This document shows positions 45,868-54,511 of a stretch of 62,358 nucleotides of DNA, piece by piece (the first letter of the stretch is position 1; the number at the start of each line of letters is the position of its first letter). Origin of the DNA: Bradyrhizobium betae (lineage in GTDB: Bacteria; Pseudomonadota; Alphaproteobacteria; Rhizobiales; Xanthobacteraceae); contig NZ_MZXW01000043.1 of NCBI RefSeq assembly GCF_004123905.1, forward strand, positions 1 to 62,358, written 5' to 3'. The translations under genes were made by a program, and so were the position numbers. The notes under the pieces are model-generated. The model had not been told where the DNA came from. It was given only the letters and a program-made list of their open reading frames with translations, and did no database searches.

Positions 45868-46755
45868 CTACCAGCTCCCCGAGGCGCCGCCGCCACCAAA
45901 GCTACCGCCACCGCCGCTAAAACTGCCGCTGTCGCTGGACGACGAGCCGCTGCTCCAGCCGCCGGACGAGGAGCCGCTCGACCATGAGCCGCCGCCTGAT
46001 CGTCCCGTCGAGGCCGGAAACAGGTCGGCGATGAAGGCGAGGACAAAGCCGATCGCTCCTGCGAGCAAGGCGATCCCCGCCGATCCGATCAACAGCAAGG
46101 CCAGGATGGCGATCAGGCCGCCGGTCGCGGCCGAGCCCAGCAACCGCCCCAGCAGCGTGCGCAGGAAGCCGCCGATGATCAGCGAGCCGAACAGCGTGAC
46201 CGGGAGCAGCGGGCCGATGTCGTCGAGACTGCCAAAATTCACGCTGCGCGAGGGCACCGGCAGCGGCTCGCCGTCGATGATGCGGATGATCCGGTCGACG
46301 CCGGCGGATATGCCGCCGGCGAAATCGCCGTCCCTGAATTTCGGCGTGATGACCTCGTCGATGATCCGGCGCGAGGTTACGTCGGTGAGCGCGCCTTCGA
46401 GGCCGTAGCCGACCTCGACGCGCAGATGCCGGTCGTTCTTGGCAACGACCAGGATCGCGCCGTCGTCAACCTTCTTGCGCCCGATCTTCCAGGCCTCCGC
46501 GACGCGGATCGAGAACTGCTCGATCGTCTCCGGCTGCGTGGTCGGCACGATCAGCACGGCGATCTGGCTGCCCTTGCGCGCCTCGAAGTCGCGCAGCTTT
46601 TGCGTGAGCGCGGCGATGTCGCCGCTGGAGAGCGTGCCGGTCTGGTCGACCACGCGGCCGGTGAGTTGCGGGATGGCGACGTCGGCTGAGGCGGGAACGA
46701 CGAAGGCTAGGACGAGCGCTGCAATGATGGCTGCACACCACACACTCAGTGTCAT
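45868..46755 (-). CDS. TPM domain protein with Gly/Ser-rich tail (YgcG-like)
   Basis: This 295-residue exported protein has a signal peptide (MTLSVWCAAIIAALVLAFVVPASA). The TPM domain covers about residues 25-170 (QTGTLSSGDIAALTQKLRDFEARKGSQIAVLIVPTTQ, then DRHLRVEVGYGLEGAL). Two transmembrane helices lie at about 180-250, followed by a low-complexity Gly/Ser-rich C-terminus. ATG 46755 is chosen because translation further upstream would pass through a family C repeat. The start codon itself lies inside the repeat and no ribosome site is visible. It is operonic with the next TPM gene. Confidence 0.85.
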   Translation of the reverse strand: MTLSVWCAAIIAALVLAFVVPASADVAIPQLTGRVVDQTGTLSSGDIAALTQKLRDFEARKGSQIAVLIVPTTQPETIEQFSIRVAEAWKIGRKKVDDGAILVVAKNDRHLRVEVGYGLEGALTDVTSRRIIDEVITPKFRDGDFAGGISAGVDRIIRIIDGEPLPVPSRSVNFGSLDDIGPLLPVTLFGSLIIGGFLRTLLGRLLGSAATGGLIAILALLLIGSAGIALLAGAIGFVLAFIADLFPASTGRSGGGSWSSGSSSGGWSSGSSSSDSGSFSGGGGSFGGGGASGSW

Positions 46756-46852
46756 CGCCCGGCTTGACCGGGCGATCCAGTATTCCAGAGACGCCAACGA
46801 GATGCGGAGAAGCCGCGGCGTGCTGGATTCCCCGCCTTCGCGGGGAATGACA
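46750..46852. repeat. intergenic palindromic repeat, family C, overlapping a start codon
   Basis: This element of about 103 bases starts TGTCATCGCCCGGCTTGACC and ends CGCGGGGAATGACA. It lies between lemA and the TPM gene. On the minus strand its end supplies ATGACA, the ATG being the proposed start codon of the TPM gene at 46755. Confidence 0.8.
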
Positions 46853-46893
46853 GTGGTGCGTGCAATAGAGCGCATTCGCAAAACGACGCGCGC

Positions 46894-47496
46894 TTACTTC
46901 GACGGCGCCGGGTTGAAATCGACCTTCGGCGCGGTCGAGATTTCCTTCTCGTTCTCGACCGTGAAATTCGGCTTCTCCTTGTAGCCAAACATCATCGCGG
47001 TGAGGTTGCTCGGGAACGAGCGGATGGTGACGTTGTACGCCTGCACCGCCTCGATGTAACGCTTGCGCGCCACCGTGATGCGGTTCTCGGTGCCTTCGAG
47101 CTGCGACATCAAATCCTTGAACAACGCATCCGACTTGAGCTGCGGGTAGTTTTCGGTGACGACGAGCAACCGTGACAGCGCGCTGGAGAGCTCGCCCTGG
47201 GCGGCCTGAAATTTCTGGAAGGCAGCCGGATCGTTCAGCACCTCCGGCGTCGCCTGGATGCTGCCGACCTTGGCGCGGGCATTGGTGACCCCGAGCAGCA
47301 CGTCCTTTTCCTGCTGCGCAAAGCCCTTCACCGAGTTGACGAGATTGGGCACGAGATCGGCGCGGCGCTGATACTGGTTGACGACCTCGGACCAATTGGC
47401 CTTGATCTGCTCGTCCTCGCCCTGGATCGCGTTATAGCCGCAATTGGTCAGGCTCAGCGAGGCCAGCGCCGCCAGCACGGTCAGGATCTTGCGCAT
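46894..47496 (-). CDS. lemA: LemA family lipoprotein
   Basis: This 200-residue protein has an N-terminal lipoprotein signal with lipobox LSLTNC and LemA features: ANWSEVVNQYQRRADLVPNLVNSVKGFA, NARAKVGSIQ, YPQLKSDALFKDLMSQLEGTENRI and RRYIEAVQAYN-type segments. LemA and TPM proteins are commonly linked in bacterial genomes. ATG 47496 is favoured because GGGAGAAAT lies eight bases before it, whereas 47499 is TTG. The role in the envelope is unknown. Confidence 0.92.
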   Translation of the reverse strand: MRKILTVLAALASLSLTNCGYNAIQGEDEQIKANWSEVVNQYQRRADLVPNLVNSVKGFAQQEKDVLLGVTNARAKVGSIQATPEVLNDPAAFQKFQAAQGELSSALSRLLVVTENYPQLKSDALFKDLMSQLEGTENRITVARKRYIEAVQAYNVTIRSFPSNLTAMMFGYKEKPNFTVENEKEISTAPKVDFNPAPSK

Positions 47497-47642
47497 CAAA
47501 TTTCTCCCGGTGGAATCGTGCGGAAACTATCAGATTGCGCGCGAAAAGCAGCCGATTTACGCAAGCCTCTTGCCTATCCCTGGCCGACATAGTCAACTTG
47601 GCCAAATAACAAGATCAAACTGGAAACGCCAGGGGGAGCGCG

Positions 47643-48500
47643 ATGTCCTCGTTCGAGACCATCCTCGTGGAGCGGCCCGAGCCGGCGATTGTCCGGATCG
47701 TGATGAACCGGCCCGATGCGCGCAACGCGCAAAACCTGCAAATGACCTACGACCTCAACACCGCCTTCGATGCGGCGGTGCAGGACGACACGGTCAAGGT
47801 CATCATCCTCGCCGGCAACGGGCCGCACTTTTCTTCGGGCCATGACCTGCGCCCCGGTGGCAAGAATGCGGCCGGCGTTGATTTTCCGCCGATTGGAAAT
47901 TGGGGCGGTTTTGCCGAACCCAACGCGCATGGCCGTTTCGCGCGCGAACAGGAAATATATCTCCAGATCACGCGGCGCTGGCGCAACCTCGCCAAGCCCA
48001 TGATCGCCGAGGTGCACGGCAAGTGCATCGCGGGCGGGCTGATGCTGGCCTGGGCCTGCGACCTCATCGTCGCCAGCGACGATGCGCAATTTTGCGATCC
48101 CGTGGTGACGATGGGCGTCTGCGGCGTCGAATGGTTCGTGCATCCCTGGGAGCTCGGGCCGCGCAAGGCCAAGGAGTTTCTGTTCACCGCCGATAGCTGG
48201 AGCGCGCAAGAGGCGCATCAGCTTGGCATGGTCAATCGCGTCGTACCGCGCACTGAACTCTCGGCGTCCGTGATGGAGCTGGCACGCCGGATCGCATCAA
48301 AGCCGTCGTTTGCGTTAAAACTGACCAAGGAGGCGGTGAACCGCTCGGTCGACGTGATGGGCCAGCCGGCCGCGATCGACCAGGCCTTTGCGCTGCATCA
48401 ATTGTGTCACGCCCATAACCTTCAGGAGTTCGGCATGGTGGTCGATCCCTCCGGGCTGCATCCCTCCGTGCGCAAGCCGCCGGCGGCCGCGGAGCAATAG
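47643..48500 (+). CDS. enoyl-CoA hydratase/isomerase family protein
   Basis: This 285-residue crotonase-fold enzyme has FSSGHDLRPGG for the oxyanion hole, AGGLMLAWACDLIVASDDAQFCDP, and a tail for trimer assembly. It probably hydrates an enoyl-CoA made by the acyl-CoA dehydrogenase pair encoded immediately downstream. The AGGGGGAG ribosome site is strong. The gap to the next gene is one base (stop 48500, start 48502). Confidence 0.9.
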   Translation: MSSFETILVERPEPAIVRIVMNRPDARNAQNLQMTYDLNTAFDAAVQDDTVKVIILAGNGPHFSSGHDLRPGGKNAAGVDFPPIGNWGGFAEPNAHGRFAREQEIYLQITRRWRNLAKPMIAEVHGKCIAGGLMLAWACDLIVASDDAQFCDPVVTMGVCGVEWFVHPWELGPRKAKEFLFTADSWSAQEAHQLGMVNRVVPRTELSASVMELARRIASKPSFALKLTKEAVNRSVDVMGQPAAIDQAFALHQLCHAHNLQEFGMVVDPSGLHPSVRKPPAAAEQ

Positions 48501-48501
48501 C

Positions 48502-49650
48502 ATGGATCTCAATCTCAGTGACGAGCAACGACTGCTCCGCGAAAGCGCGGAACGTTTCGTGGCCGAAAGCTATGATGCCGACCATCGCCGCAAGATGGCG
48601 AAGGATCCGCTCGGCTTCAGCCCTGATGTGTGGAAGCAGTTCGCCGAGCTCGGCTGGCTGGCGCTGCCGATCCCGGAAGAGTTTGACGGGCTCGGCGGCG
48701 GCGCGGTCGAGACCGGGATCTTGATGGAAGCCTTTGGCCGCGGGCTGGTGTCCGAGCCGTATGTCGCGACCGTGGTGCTCGGAACTGGGCTGATCGAGAA
48801 GAGCGGCACTACGGCGCAGAAGCAGGCGCGGCTGCCGAAGGTTGCGAACGGATCGCTAAAACTCGCGTTCGCGCATTCCGAGCGTGCGGCGCGGTTCGAT
48901 CTCGCCAAGGTCGCGACCGTCGCTCATAAGACGGCGGAGGGATGGCGCCTCGCCGGCAGCAAGATCGCAGTGCTCGACGGCCACGCTGCCGACGAGATCA
49001 TCGTCTCCGCGCATATTCATGATCATCAGGGGCCATCGGGACGGATCGGCCTGTTTTTGATGCCGGTGAAGACGCCGAGCGTTGCGATCAGTGACTATGA
49101 GCGCCTCGGCGGCGGACGGGCCTGCAACATCGAGCTGTCAGGCGTAGAGCTGCCGGAGGACGCTATCCTTGGTGACGGCAGCGACGCGCTGCCCACGATC
49201 GAATGGGCCGTCGATCGCGCCATGGCTGCGCTCGGTGCAGAAGCCGTCGGCATCATGCAGACGCTGCTCGACACCACGCTGGAATACACCAAGATCCGCA
49301 AGCAATTCGGTCGGCCGCTCTCCGCCAACCAGGTGATCCGCCATCGCCTCGCCGACATGGCGATGCAGGTCGACGAGTCACGCTCGATGGCGCTGCGCGC
49401 CGCACTGAAGGTGGATAGCATGCGGGTCGAGCGCGCACGCGCTGCTTCGGGCGCGAAAGCAAAGATCGGCAAATGCGCGCGCTTCGTCGGCGAGCAATCG
49501 ATCCAGCTGCACGGCGGCATGGGTGTCACCGAGGAGCTCGAGGTCGGCGCCTATTTCAAGCGGCTGGTCGCCTTCGACACGTTGTTCGGCGGCAGCGCGC
49601 ATCACTATGCCCGCCACGCCCGGCTTGGCCGCACCGCCGTTTCAGCCTGA
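48502..49650 (+). CDS. acyl-CoA dehydrogenase, PimD-like small subunit
   Basis: This 382-residue protein begins MDLNLSDEQRLLRESAERFV and resembles the small subunit of pimeloyl-CoA dehydrogenase-like heteromers. The C-terminal QLHGGMGVTEELEV retains a Glu at the usual base position. GGAG at 48491 is seven bases before ATG 48502. The longer upstream frame (from 48388) runs through the hydratase gene and is not the real start. It is co-transcribed with a second dehydrogenase. Confidence 0.9.
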   Translation: MDLNLSDEQRLLRESAERFVAESYDADHRRKMAKDPLGFSPDVWKQFAELGWLALPIPEEFDGLGGGAVETGILMEAFGRGLVSEPYVATVVLGTGLIEKSGTTAQKQARLPKVANGSLKLAFAHSERAARFDLAKVATVAHKTAEGWRLAGSKIAVLDGHAADEIIVSAHIHDHQGPSGRIGLFLMPVKTPSVAISDYERLGGGRACNIELSGVELPEDAILGDGSDALPTIEWAVDRAMAALGAEAVGIMQTLLDTTLEYTKIRKQFGRPLSANQVIRHRLADMAMQVDESRSMALRAALKVDSMRVERARAASGAKAKIGKCARFVGEQSIQLHGGMGVTEELEVGAYFKRLVAFDTLFGGSAHHYARHARLGRTAVSA

Positions 49651-49662
49651 AGGGAGCGCATC

Positions 49663-50859
49663 ATGGACCTGTCGTTCAATGCCGAGGAGCGTGCCTTCCA
49701 GGACGAGGTGCGCGGCTTCATCGCCAAGAACCTCACCGAGGAAATGAAGCGCGCCACCGCGCTGACGCCGTCGGTGTTCTCCGACCCCGATATCGGCATG
49801 GCCTGGCAGCGCGTACTGCACCGGCAGGGCTGGGGCGCGCCGGGCTGGCCGGTCGAGCACGGCGGCCCGGACTGGACGCCGGCGCAGCGCTGGATTTTCG
49901 AGACCGAAAGCGCGCGGGCCGGCGTGCCCAATGTCAACGTGATGGGCGTGAAGATGGTCGGCCCCGTCATCATCGGCTTCGGCAGCCTTGAGCAGAAGAA
50001 TTTTTACCTGCCGCGCATTCTCTCCGGCGAAGACTATTGGTGCCAGGGTTATTCCGAGCCGGGCTCCGGCTCCGACCTGTCCTCGCTGAAGACGCGCGCG
50101 GTGCGTGACGGTGACGATTACATCATCAACGGCACCAAAATCTGGACCACGCATGCCCATCACGCCAACCGCATGTTCGCGCTGGTGCGCACCAGTGACG
50201 GGCCGCGGCAGCAGGACGGCATCAGTTTTGTGCTGATCGACATGACAACGCCGGGCATCACCACGCGCCCGATCCTCACCATCGGCGGCGACCACGAGGT
50301 CAACCAGGTGTTCTTCGACGATGTCCGCGTGCCCGTGGCCAACCGTGTCGGCGACGAAGGCAAGGGCTGGACCTACGGCAAATATCTGCTCGAATTCGAG
50401 CGTGGCTCGGGGATCGCGTCAGCCAAGCTGCGCGAGGGATTGAAGGCGATCGCCGAGCTCGCCGAGTCCGACTTGACCGGCCGCGCCATCGACAGCCCTG
50501 ACATCGCGACGCGCATCTCCGAGGTCGAGGTTGACATCGACGCGCTGGAGATGACCGAGCTGCGCGTGCTCTCCGCGCTGCAGACCGGACAAAATCCCGG
50601 CGCGGTGTCGTCGATCCTGAAGCTGCGCAACAGCGAGATCCGGCAGGCCGTGACGCGGCTCGGCGTCGACGTGATCGGCCACGATGCGCTTGCCGTCGAA
50701 CCGATGCGGCCGCTCTACAAGCTCAACCACGAGCCGGCGCTGCCTGAGGACGTGCTGACGGTGGTGCCGGAATATCTCAACGGGCGTGCCTACACGATCT
50801 TCGGCGGCACTTCGGAGATCCAGCGCGACATCATTGCGAAGATGATGCTGGGGATTTAG
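49663..50859 (+). CDS. acyl-CoA dehydrogenase, PimC-like large subunit
   Basis: This 398-residue partner has MDLSFNAEERAFQDEVRGFI, WCQGYSEPGSGSDLSSLKTRA, and TIFGGTSEIQRDIIAKM at the end. The catalytic Glu expected in the tail of ordinary acyl-CoA dehydrogenases is not in the usual place, fitting a division of labour with the 382-residue subunit. Similar PimCD pairs handle long or dicarboxylic acyl-CoAs. It starts 12 bases after the small-subunit stop. Confidence 0.9.
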   Translation: MDLSFNAEERAFQDEVRGFIAKNLTEEMKRATALTPSVFSDPDIGMAWQRVLHRQGWGAPGWPVEHGGPDWTPAQRWIFETESARAGVPNVNVMGVKMVGPVIIGFGSLEQKNFYLPRILSGEDYWCQGYSEPGSGSDLSSLKTRAVRDGDDYIINGTKIWTTHAHHANRMFALVRTSDGPRQQDGISFVLIDMTTPGITTRPILTIGGDHEVNQVFFDDVRVPVANRVGDEGKGWTYGKYLLEFERGSGIASAKLREGLKAIAELAESDLTGRAIDSPDIATRISEVEVDIDALEMTELRVLSALQTGQNPGAVSSILKLRNSEIRQAVTRLGVDVIGHDALAVEPMRPLYKLNHEPALPEDVLTVVPEYLNGRAYTIFGGTSEIQRDIIAKMMLGI

Positions 50860-50875
50860 CGGCGGCTCTCTCAGC

Positions 50876-50962
50876 CGTCATTGCGAGGAGCCCTTGCGAC
50901 GAAGCAATCCAGGCTGCCTCCGCGGAGAGATTCTGGATTGCTTCGCTACGCTCGCAATGACG
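50876..50962. repeat. intergenic palindromic repeat, family A (GAGGAGC subtype)
   Basis: Left end CGTCATTGCGAGGAGC, inner left arm TTGCGACGAAGCAATCC, right end CGCTACGCTCGCAATGACG. It lies between the convergent acyl-CoA dehydrogenase and CoxL-like genes. Confidence 0.9.
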
Positions 50963-50977
50963 GCGCGACTGAATGCC

Positions 50978-53299
50978 TTAGCCCACCTTCGCATCCCTGA
51001 TCGCCTGCCATATCTTCTGCGGCGTCAGCGGCGTATTCAGCTGGGTGATGCCGAGCTCGGCGAGTGCGTCCATCACGCCGTTGGTGACGCAGGGCGGGCC
51101 GCCGATGGCGCCGGATTCGCCGCAGCCCTTGGCGCCCAGCGGATTGGTGCGGCAGGGCGCGGAATCATCCAGCGTCACCACGATCGGCGGCACGTCGTCG
51201 GCACGCGGGATGCAATAGTCCTGGTAGCTCGCGGTGAGAAGCTGGCCGTCAGCATCGTAGGAGACGCCTTCATACAGCGCCTGGCCAATGCCCTGCGCGA
51301 CACCGCCATGGATCTGGCCCGTGACCAGCATCGGGTTCACGGCGACGCCGACGTCGTCGACGGTGGTGTAGCGCACGACCTTGGAGACGCCGGTCTCGGG
51401 ATCAATCTCGACCTCGCAGATATGCGTGCCGTTCGGCCAGCTCGGGCCGTCGACCTCGCCTTCGGAATCGACGCTGAGCTTGGAGCCGCCTTCCTTCTCG
51501 GCGATGTCGAACAGGCTGATGCGGCGATCGGTGCCGACCACGGTGAGCATGCCGCCCTGATATTCGATGTCCTCGACCGAGGTCTCCAGCACGTTCGCGG
51601 CTTTCTCACGAGCTTTCTGGATCAAATCGTTAGAGGAGACCGCGACCGCCGTCCCGCCGACGAACAGCGAGCGCGAACCGACGCTGCCAAAGCCCATAGC
51701 GAGATCCGTGTCGCCCTGGACGACGTCGATCTTGTCCATGGCAATACCGAGCGTATCGGAGATCATCTGCGTATAGGTGGTCTGCAGCCCCTGGCCCATC
51801 GCCATGGTGCCGGAATGCAGAACGACGCGGCCCTGCGAGGTCGCGTGCAGGCTGACCTTCTCGGTGTGGGCGCGGCCGCCGGTCCATTCGATGTAGGAGG
51901 TGAGCCCGCGTCCGTAGAGCAGGCCCTTCTTCTTCGCCGCCTTCTTGCGCGCGGCAAAGCCGTCCCAGTCGGCAAGCTTCACGGCGCGATCGAGCATGTG
52001 GGCGAACGCGCCGGAATCGTAAACTTGCCCCGCGGCGTTGGTGTAGGGCAGCTGCGCGGGCTTGATGTAGTTGGCTTTGCGGATTGCGCGCGGATCCATG
52101 CCGATTTTTCGCGCGGCAGCGTCGAACAGGCGCTCGACGATGAAGACGGCCTCAGGACGGCCTGCGCCGCGATAGGCGCCGACCGGCGCGGTGTGGGTCA
52201 TCACCGACTTGACCTCGAAATGCACCAGCGGCAAATCGTAGACGCCGGTCTGCACGAATGGCCCGAGCACCAGCGGGATGATGTTGGCAGCACCCGAGGA
52301 GTACGCACCCGTGCAGCCGATCGACTTGACGCGATAGGCCAGCACCTTGCCTTTCTCGTCCAGCGCGAAGGACGCCGTCGAGGTCAGATCGCGGCCATGG
52401 GTCCCGCCGACGAACTCGTCGGTGCGATCGCCGCGCCAGCGGATCTTCTTGTTCAGCTTGGTTGCCGCGTAAGCGACGATACCATCTTCCGGATAGAGGT
52501 TGGTCTTCTGGCCAAAGCCGCCGCCGATGTCGCCGACCAGCACGCGCACGCTGTCCTTGGGGCGCTTGAGAACGGCTTCCGCCAGCACGTCGCGGGTGGA
52601 GGCCGGGGTCTGCGACTGCACATGCAGGAGGAGACGGCCGGTCGCCTTATCGATCTCGGCAATGGTCGAGCGCGGCTCCATCGCGGAGGGCACCAGACGC
52701 TGGCTGACGATGTCGAGCTCGACCGTATGCGCGGCCTTGGCAAAGGCCTCGTCGACCTTGGCGGCATCACCGTAAGCCATCGCGCCGACGATGTTGTCGG
52801 GCGCCTCAGGCCACACCACGGGCGCGCCGGGCTTGACGGCTTCGACAGGATCGACCACCGCGGGCTGCACGTCGTATTCGACCACGATCGCTTCGGCTGC
52901 GCTCTGGGCCTCTGCACGCGAGGACGCCACCACCGCCGCCACCGCCTCGCCGGTGTAGCGCACGATCTCATGGGCAAGCAGGCGGCGCGGCGGCACTGTC
53001 ATCGGCTTGCCGTCGGGGCGCTTGAAAATGCTCAGCGTCGGAATGGTCCCGATATCGTCCTTGACGAGGTCCGCGCCGGTGTAGATCGCAGTGACGCCCG
53101 GCATCGCGGCTGCCGCGCTGGTGTCGATCGAGACGATCTTCGCGTGGGCGTGCGGCGAGCGCAGCACGTGCAACCACAGCGCGCCGTCTTGCGGTTTGTC
53201 GTCGATGAATTGCCCCTTCCCGGTCAGCAGCCGCTGGTCTTCCAAACGCTTGACGGGCTGGCCCGCTCCGAAACGCAAATTGCCGGGAAGAATGTTCAT
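50978..53299 (-). CDS. CoxL form II-like molybdopterin subunit, xanthine dehydrogenase family
   Basis: This 773-residue molybdenum subunit resembles aerobic CO dehydrogenase large chains of form II. The active-site segment is AYRGAGR, not the AYRCSFR of true CO dehydrogenase (form I). MoCo-binding motifs GGGFGQKT and QGIGQAL are present, with the molybdenum base Glu in GAKGCGESGAIGGPP. Neither the FAD (CoxM) nor the 2Fe-2S (CoxS) subunit is adjacent. Form II enzymes probably act on other substrates. ATG 53299 follows AGAGG. Confidence 0.9.
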   Translation of the reverse strand: MNILPGNLRFGAGQPVKRLEDQRLLTGKGQFIDDKPQDGALWLHVLRSPHAHAKIVSIDTSAAAAMPGVTAIYTGADLVKDDIGTIPTLSIFKRPDGKPMTVPPRRLLAHEIVRYTGEAVAAVVASSRAEAQSAAEAIVVEYDVQPAVVDPVEAVKPGAPVVWPEAPDNIVGAMAYGDAAKVDEAFAKAAHTVELDIVSQRLVPSAMEPRSTIAEIDKATGRLLLHVQSQTPASTRDVLAEAVLKRPKDSVRVLVGDIGGGFGQKTNLYPEDGIVAYAATKLNKKIRWRGDRTDEFVGGTHGRDLTSTASFALDEKGKVLAYRVKSIGCTGAYSSGAANIIPLVLGPFVQTGVYDLPLVHFEVKSVMTHTAPVGAYRGAGRPEAVFIVERLFDAAARKIGMDPRAIRKANYIKPAQLPYTNAAGQVYDSGAFAHMLDRAVKLADWDGFAARKKAAKKKGLLYGRGLTSYIEWTGGRAHTEKVSLHATSQGRVVLHSGTMAMGQGLQTTYTQMISDTLGIAMDKIDVVQGDTDLAMGFGSVGSRSLFVGGTAVAVSSNDLIQKAREKAANVLETSVEDIEYQGGMLTVVGTDRRISLFDIAEKEGGSKLSVDSEGEVDGPSWPNGTHICEVEIDPETGVSKVVRYTTVDDVGVAVNPMLVTGQIHGGVAQGIGQALYEGVSYDADGQLLTASYQDYCIPRADDVPPIVVTLDDSAPCRTNPLGAKGCGESGAIGGPPCVTNGVMDALAELGITQLNTPLTPQKIWQAIRDAKVG

Positions 53300-53425
53300 T
53301 CCGTGGGGTCCTCTAAGCCTCAAAGTGCGGGCAGCCTTTTAGCGGATCGAGGCATGCGAGGCCAGCCGCGGATTTGGGCGGTATATCCACGATTTCGGCA
53401 TGCCGTCCCGCAAATCCGTGATTCC

Positions 53426-53519
53426 GCAGGGTGGGCAAAGGCGCGCTTGCGCCGTGCCCACCATCGCTCAACGGACGCGCTCAGGATGGTGGGCACGCTA
53501 CGCTTTGCCCACCCTACGG
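53426..53519. repeat. intergenic palindromic repeat, family E
   Basis: GCAGGGTGGGCAAAG and CTTTGCCCACCCTACGG form imperfect arms, with GTGCCCACCAT and ATGGTGGGCAC inside. The remainder of the 53300-53573 gap also holds a short TGGCCGGGTCAAGCCGGCCA hairpin (about 53549-53568) but no gene. Confidence 0.85.
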
Positions 53520-53573
53520 CACTTGCTTCTGCGCGATAAGACGTGGATGGCCGGGTCAAGCCGGCCATGACGA

Positions 53574-54452
53574 CTACGGAGCGAGCTCCCTTAGCGCCGC
53601 CTCCACGACCTTGCGCCCATCGGCCGTCAGTGGGGCCTGCGGCGGGACGGGATCGCCGACGTCGTAGCCCTGGATGGCCAGCCCCGCCTTGATGCAAGCG
53701 GCGAGATTGAAGCGGGCGAAGGCTTCGTTGATGCGCCACAGCCTGCGCTGGAGCACCACGGCCTCGTCCCAGCGGCCGGCCTTGCAGAGATCGTAGAGCG
53801 CGACGCTCTGGCGCGGAATGATGCAGGCGGGCCCCGCCATCCAGCCTTGGCCGCCAATCAGCATCACCGCGGCCGGGATATGGGCGGAGGCCGAGAACAC
53901 GCGCAAGGCATCGCCGCAGCGGTTCATGATCGAGAGCAGCCGGCCGGTGTTGGTCGAGGCATCCTTGATGTAGCCGATGCGCGGATGTTCGGCGAGGCGC
54001 GCGATCACGTCAAGGGTGAGATCGGAGCGCTGGAATTGCGGGTTGGTGTAGATGACGACGGGAATGTCCACCGCGTCCGCGATGCTGCGGAAAAAGGATT
54101 CGATCTGGGCATCGGCGAGCGGAAAGTACGCCTCCAGGATCGCCAGGATGCCGTTGGCACCACACTTCTGATAGGCCCTCGCCTGCGCCACCGCATCCGC
54201 CGTCGAGGTCGAGGCGACGCCGGCTACGACCGGCACGCGGCCCTTCGCGGCCTCGATGGTGGTCTGCACGATCGCCATGCGTTGCGCGGCGCTGAGATAG
54301 GCAAACTCGCCGGTCGAGCCAAGCGGGGTTAGACCATGCACGCCGGCGCCGATCAGATCGTCGCAGAGCTTGGCAAGCACGTTCGTGCGCACCGCGCCGT
54401 CGGCATCGACGGGCGAGACGAGATAAGGGAAGACGCCGTGGAAGTCGGTCAT
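53574..54452 (-). CDS. dihydrodipicolinate synthase (DapA/NanA) family aldolase
   Basis: This 292-residue TIM-barrel enzyme makes a Schiff base with a Lys, expected in RIGYIKDAST. The GLTPLGSTGEFAYL motif, the Tyr in VVIYTNP and a C-terminal NLAACIKAGL segment fit the family. It need not be the lysine-pathway DapA; many bacterial paralogues cleave or condense sugar acids or 4-hydroxyproline derivatives. The next gene upstream encodes an exported VOC protein (59 bases away on the same strand). GGGGGA lies before ATG 54452. Confidence 0.88.
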   Translation of the reverse strand: MTDFHGVFPYLVSPVDADGAVRTNVLAKLCDDLIGAGVHGLTPLGSTGEFAYLSAAQRMAIVQTTIEAAKGRVPVVAGVASTSTADAVAQARAYQKCGANGILAILEAYFPLADAQIESFFRSIADAVDIPVVIYTNPQFQRSDLTLDVIARLAEHPRIGYIKDASTNTGRLLSIMNRCGDALRVFSASAHIPAAVMLIGGQGWMAGPACIIPRQSVALYDLCKAGRWDEAVVLQRRLWRINEAFARFNLAACIKAGLAIQGYDVGDPVPPQAPLTADGRKVVEAALRELAP

Positions 54453-54511
54453 GTCAGGTGTCCCCCGAGACTGGCTAGCCCGACAGGTCTTAGCAATGCC
54501 TGCGCCGGCGA

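Noticed and set aside
50978..53299. Functional CO dehydrogenase large subunit
   Set aside because: The active-site segment reads AYRGAGR (form II) rather than AYRCSFR, and CoxM and CoxS are absent.
50894..53539. 881-codon plus-strand frame opposite the CoxL-like gene
   Set aside because: Translation is unstructured and rich in Arg/Asp/His, while the minus strand has clear molybdopterin motifs. It even reads through two repeats at its ends.
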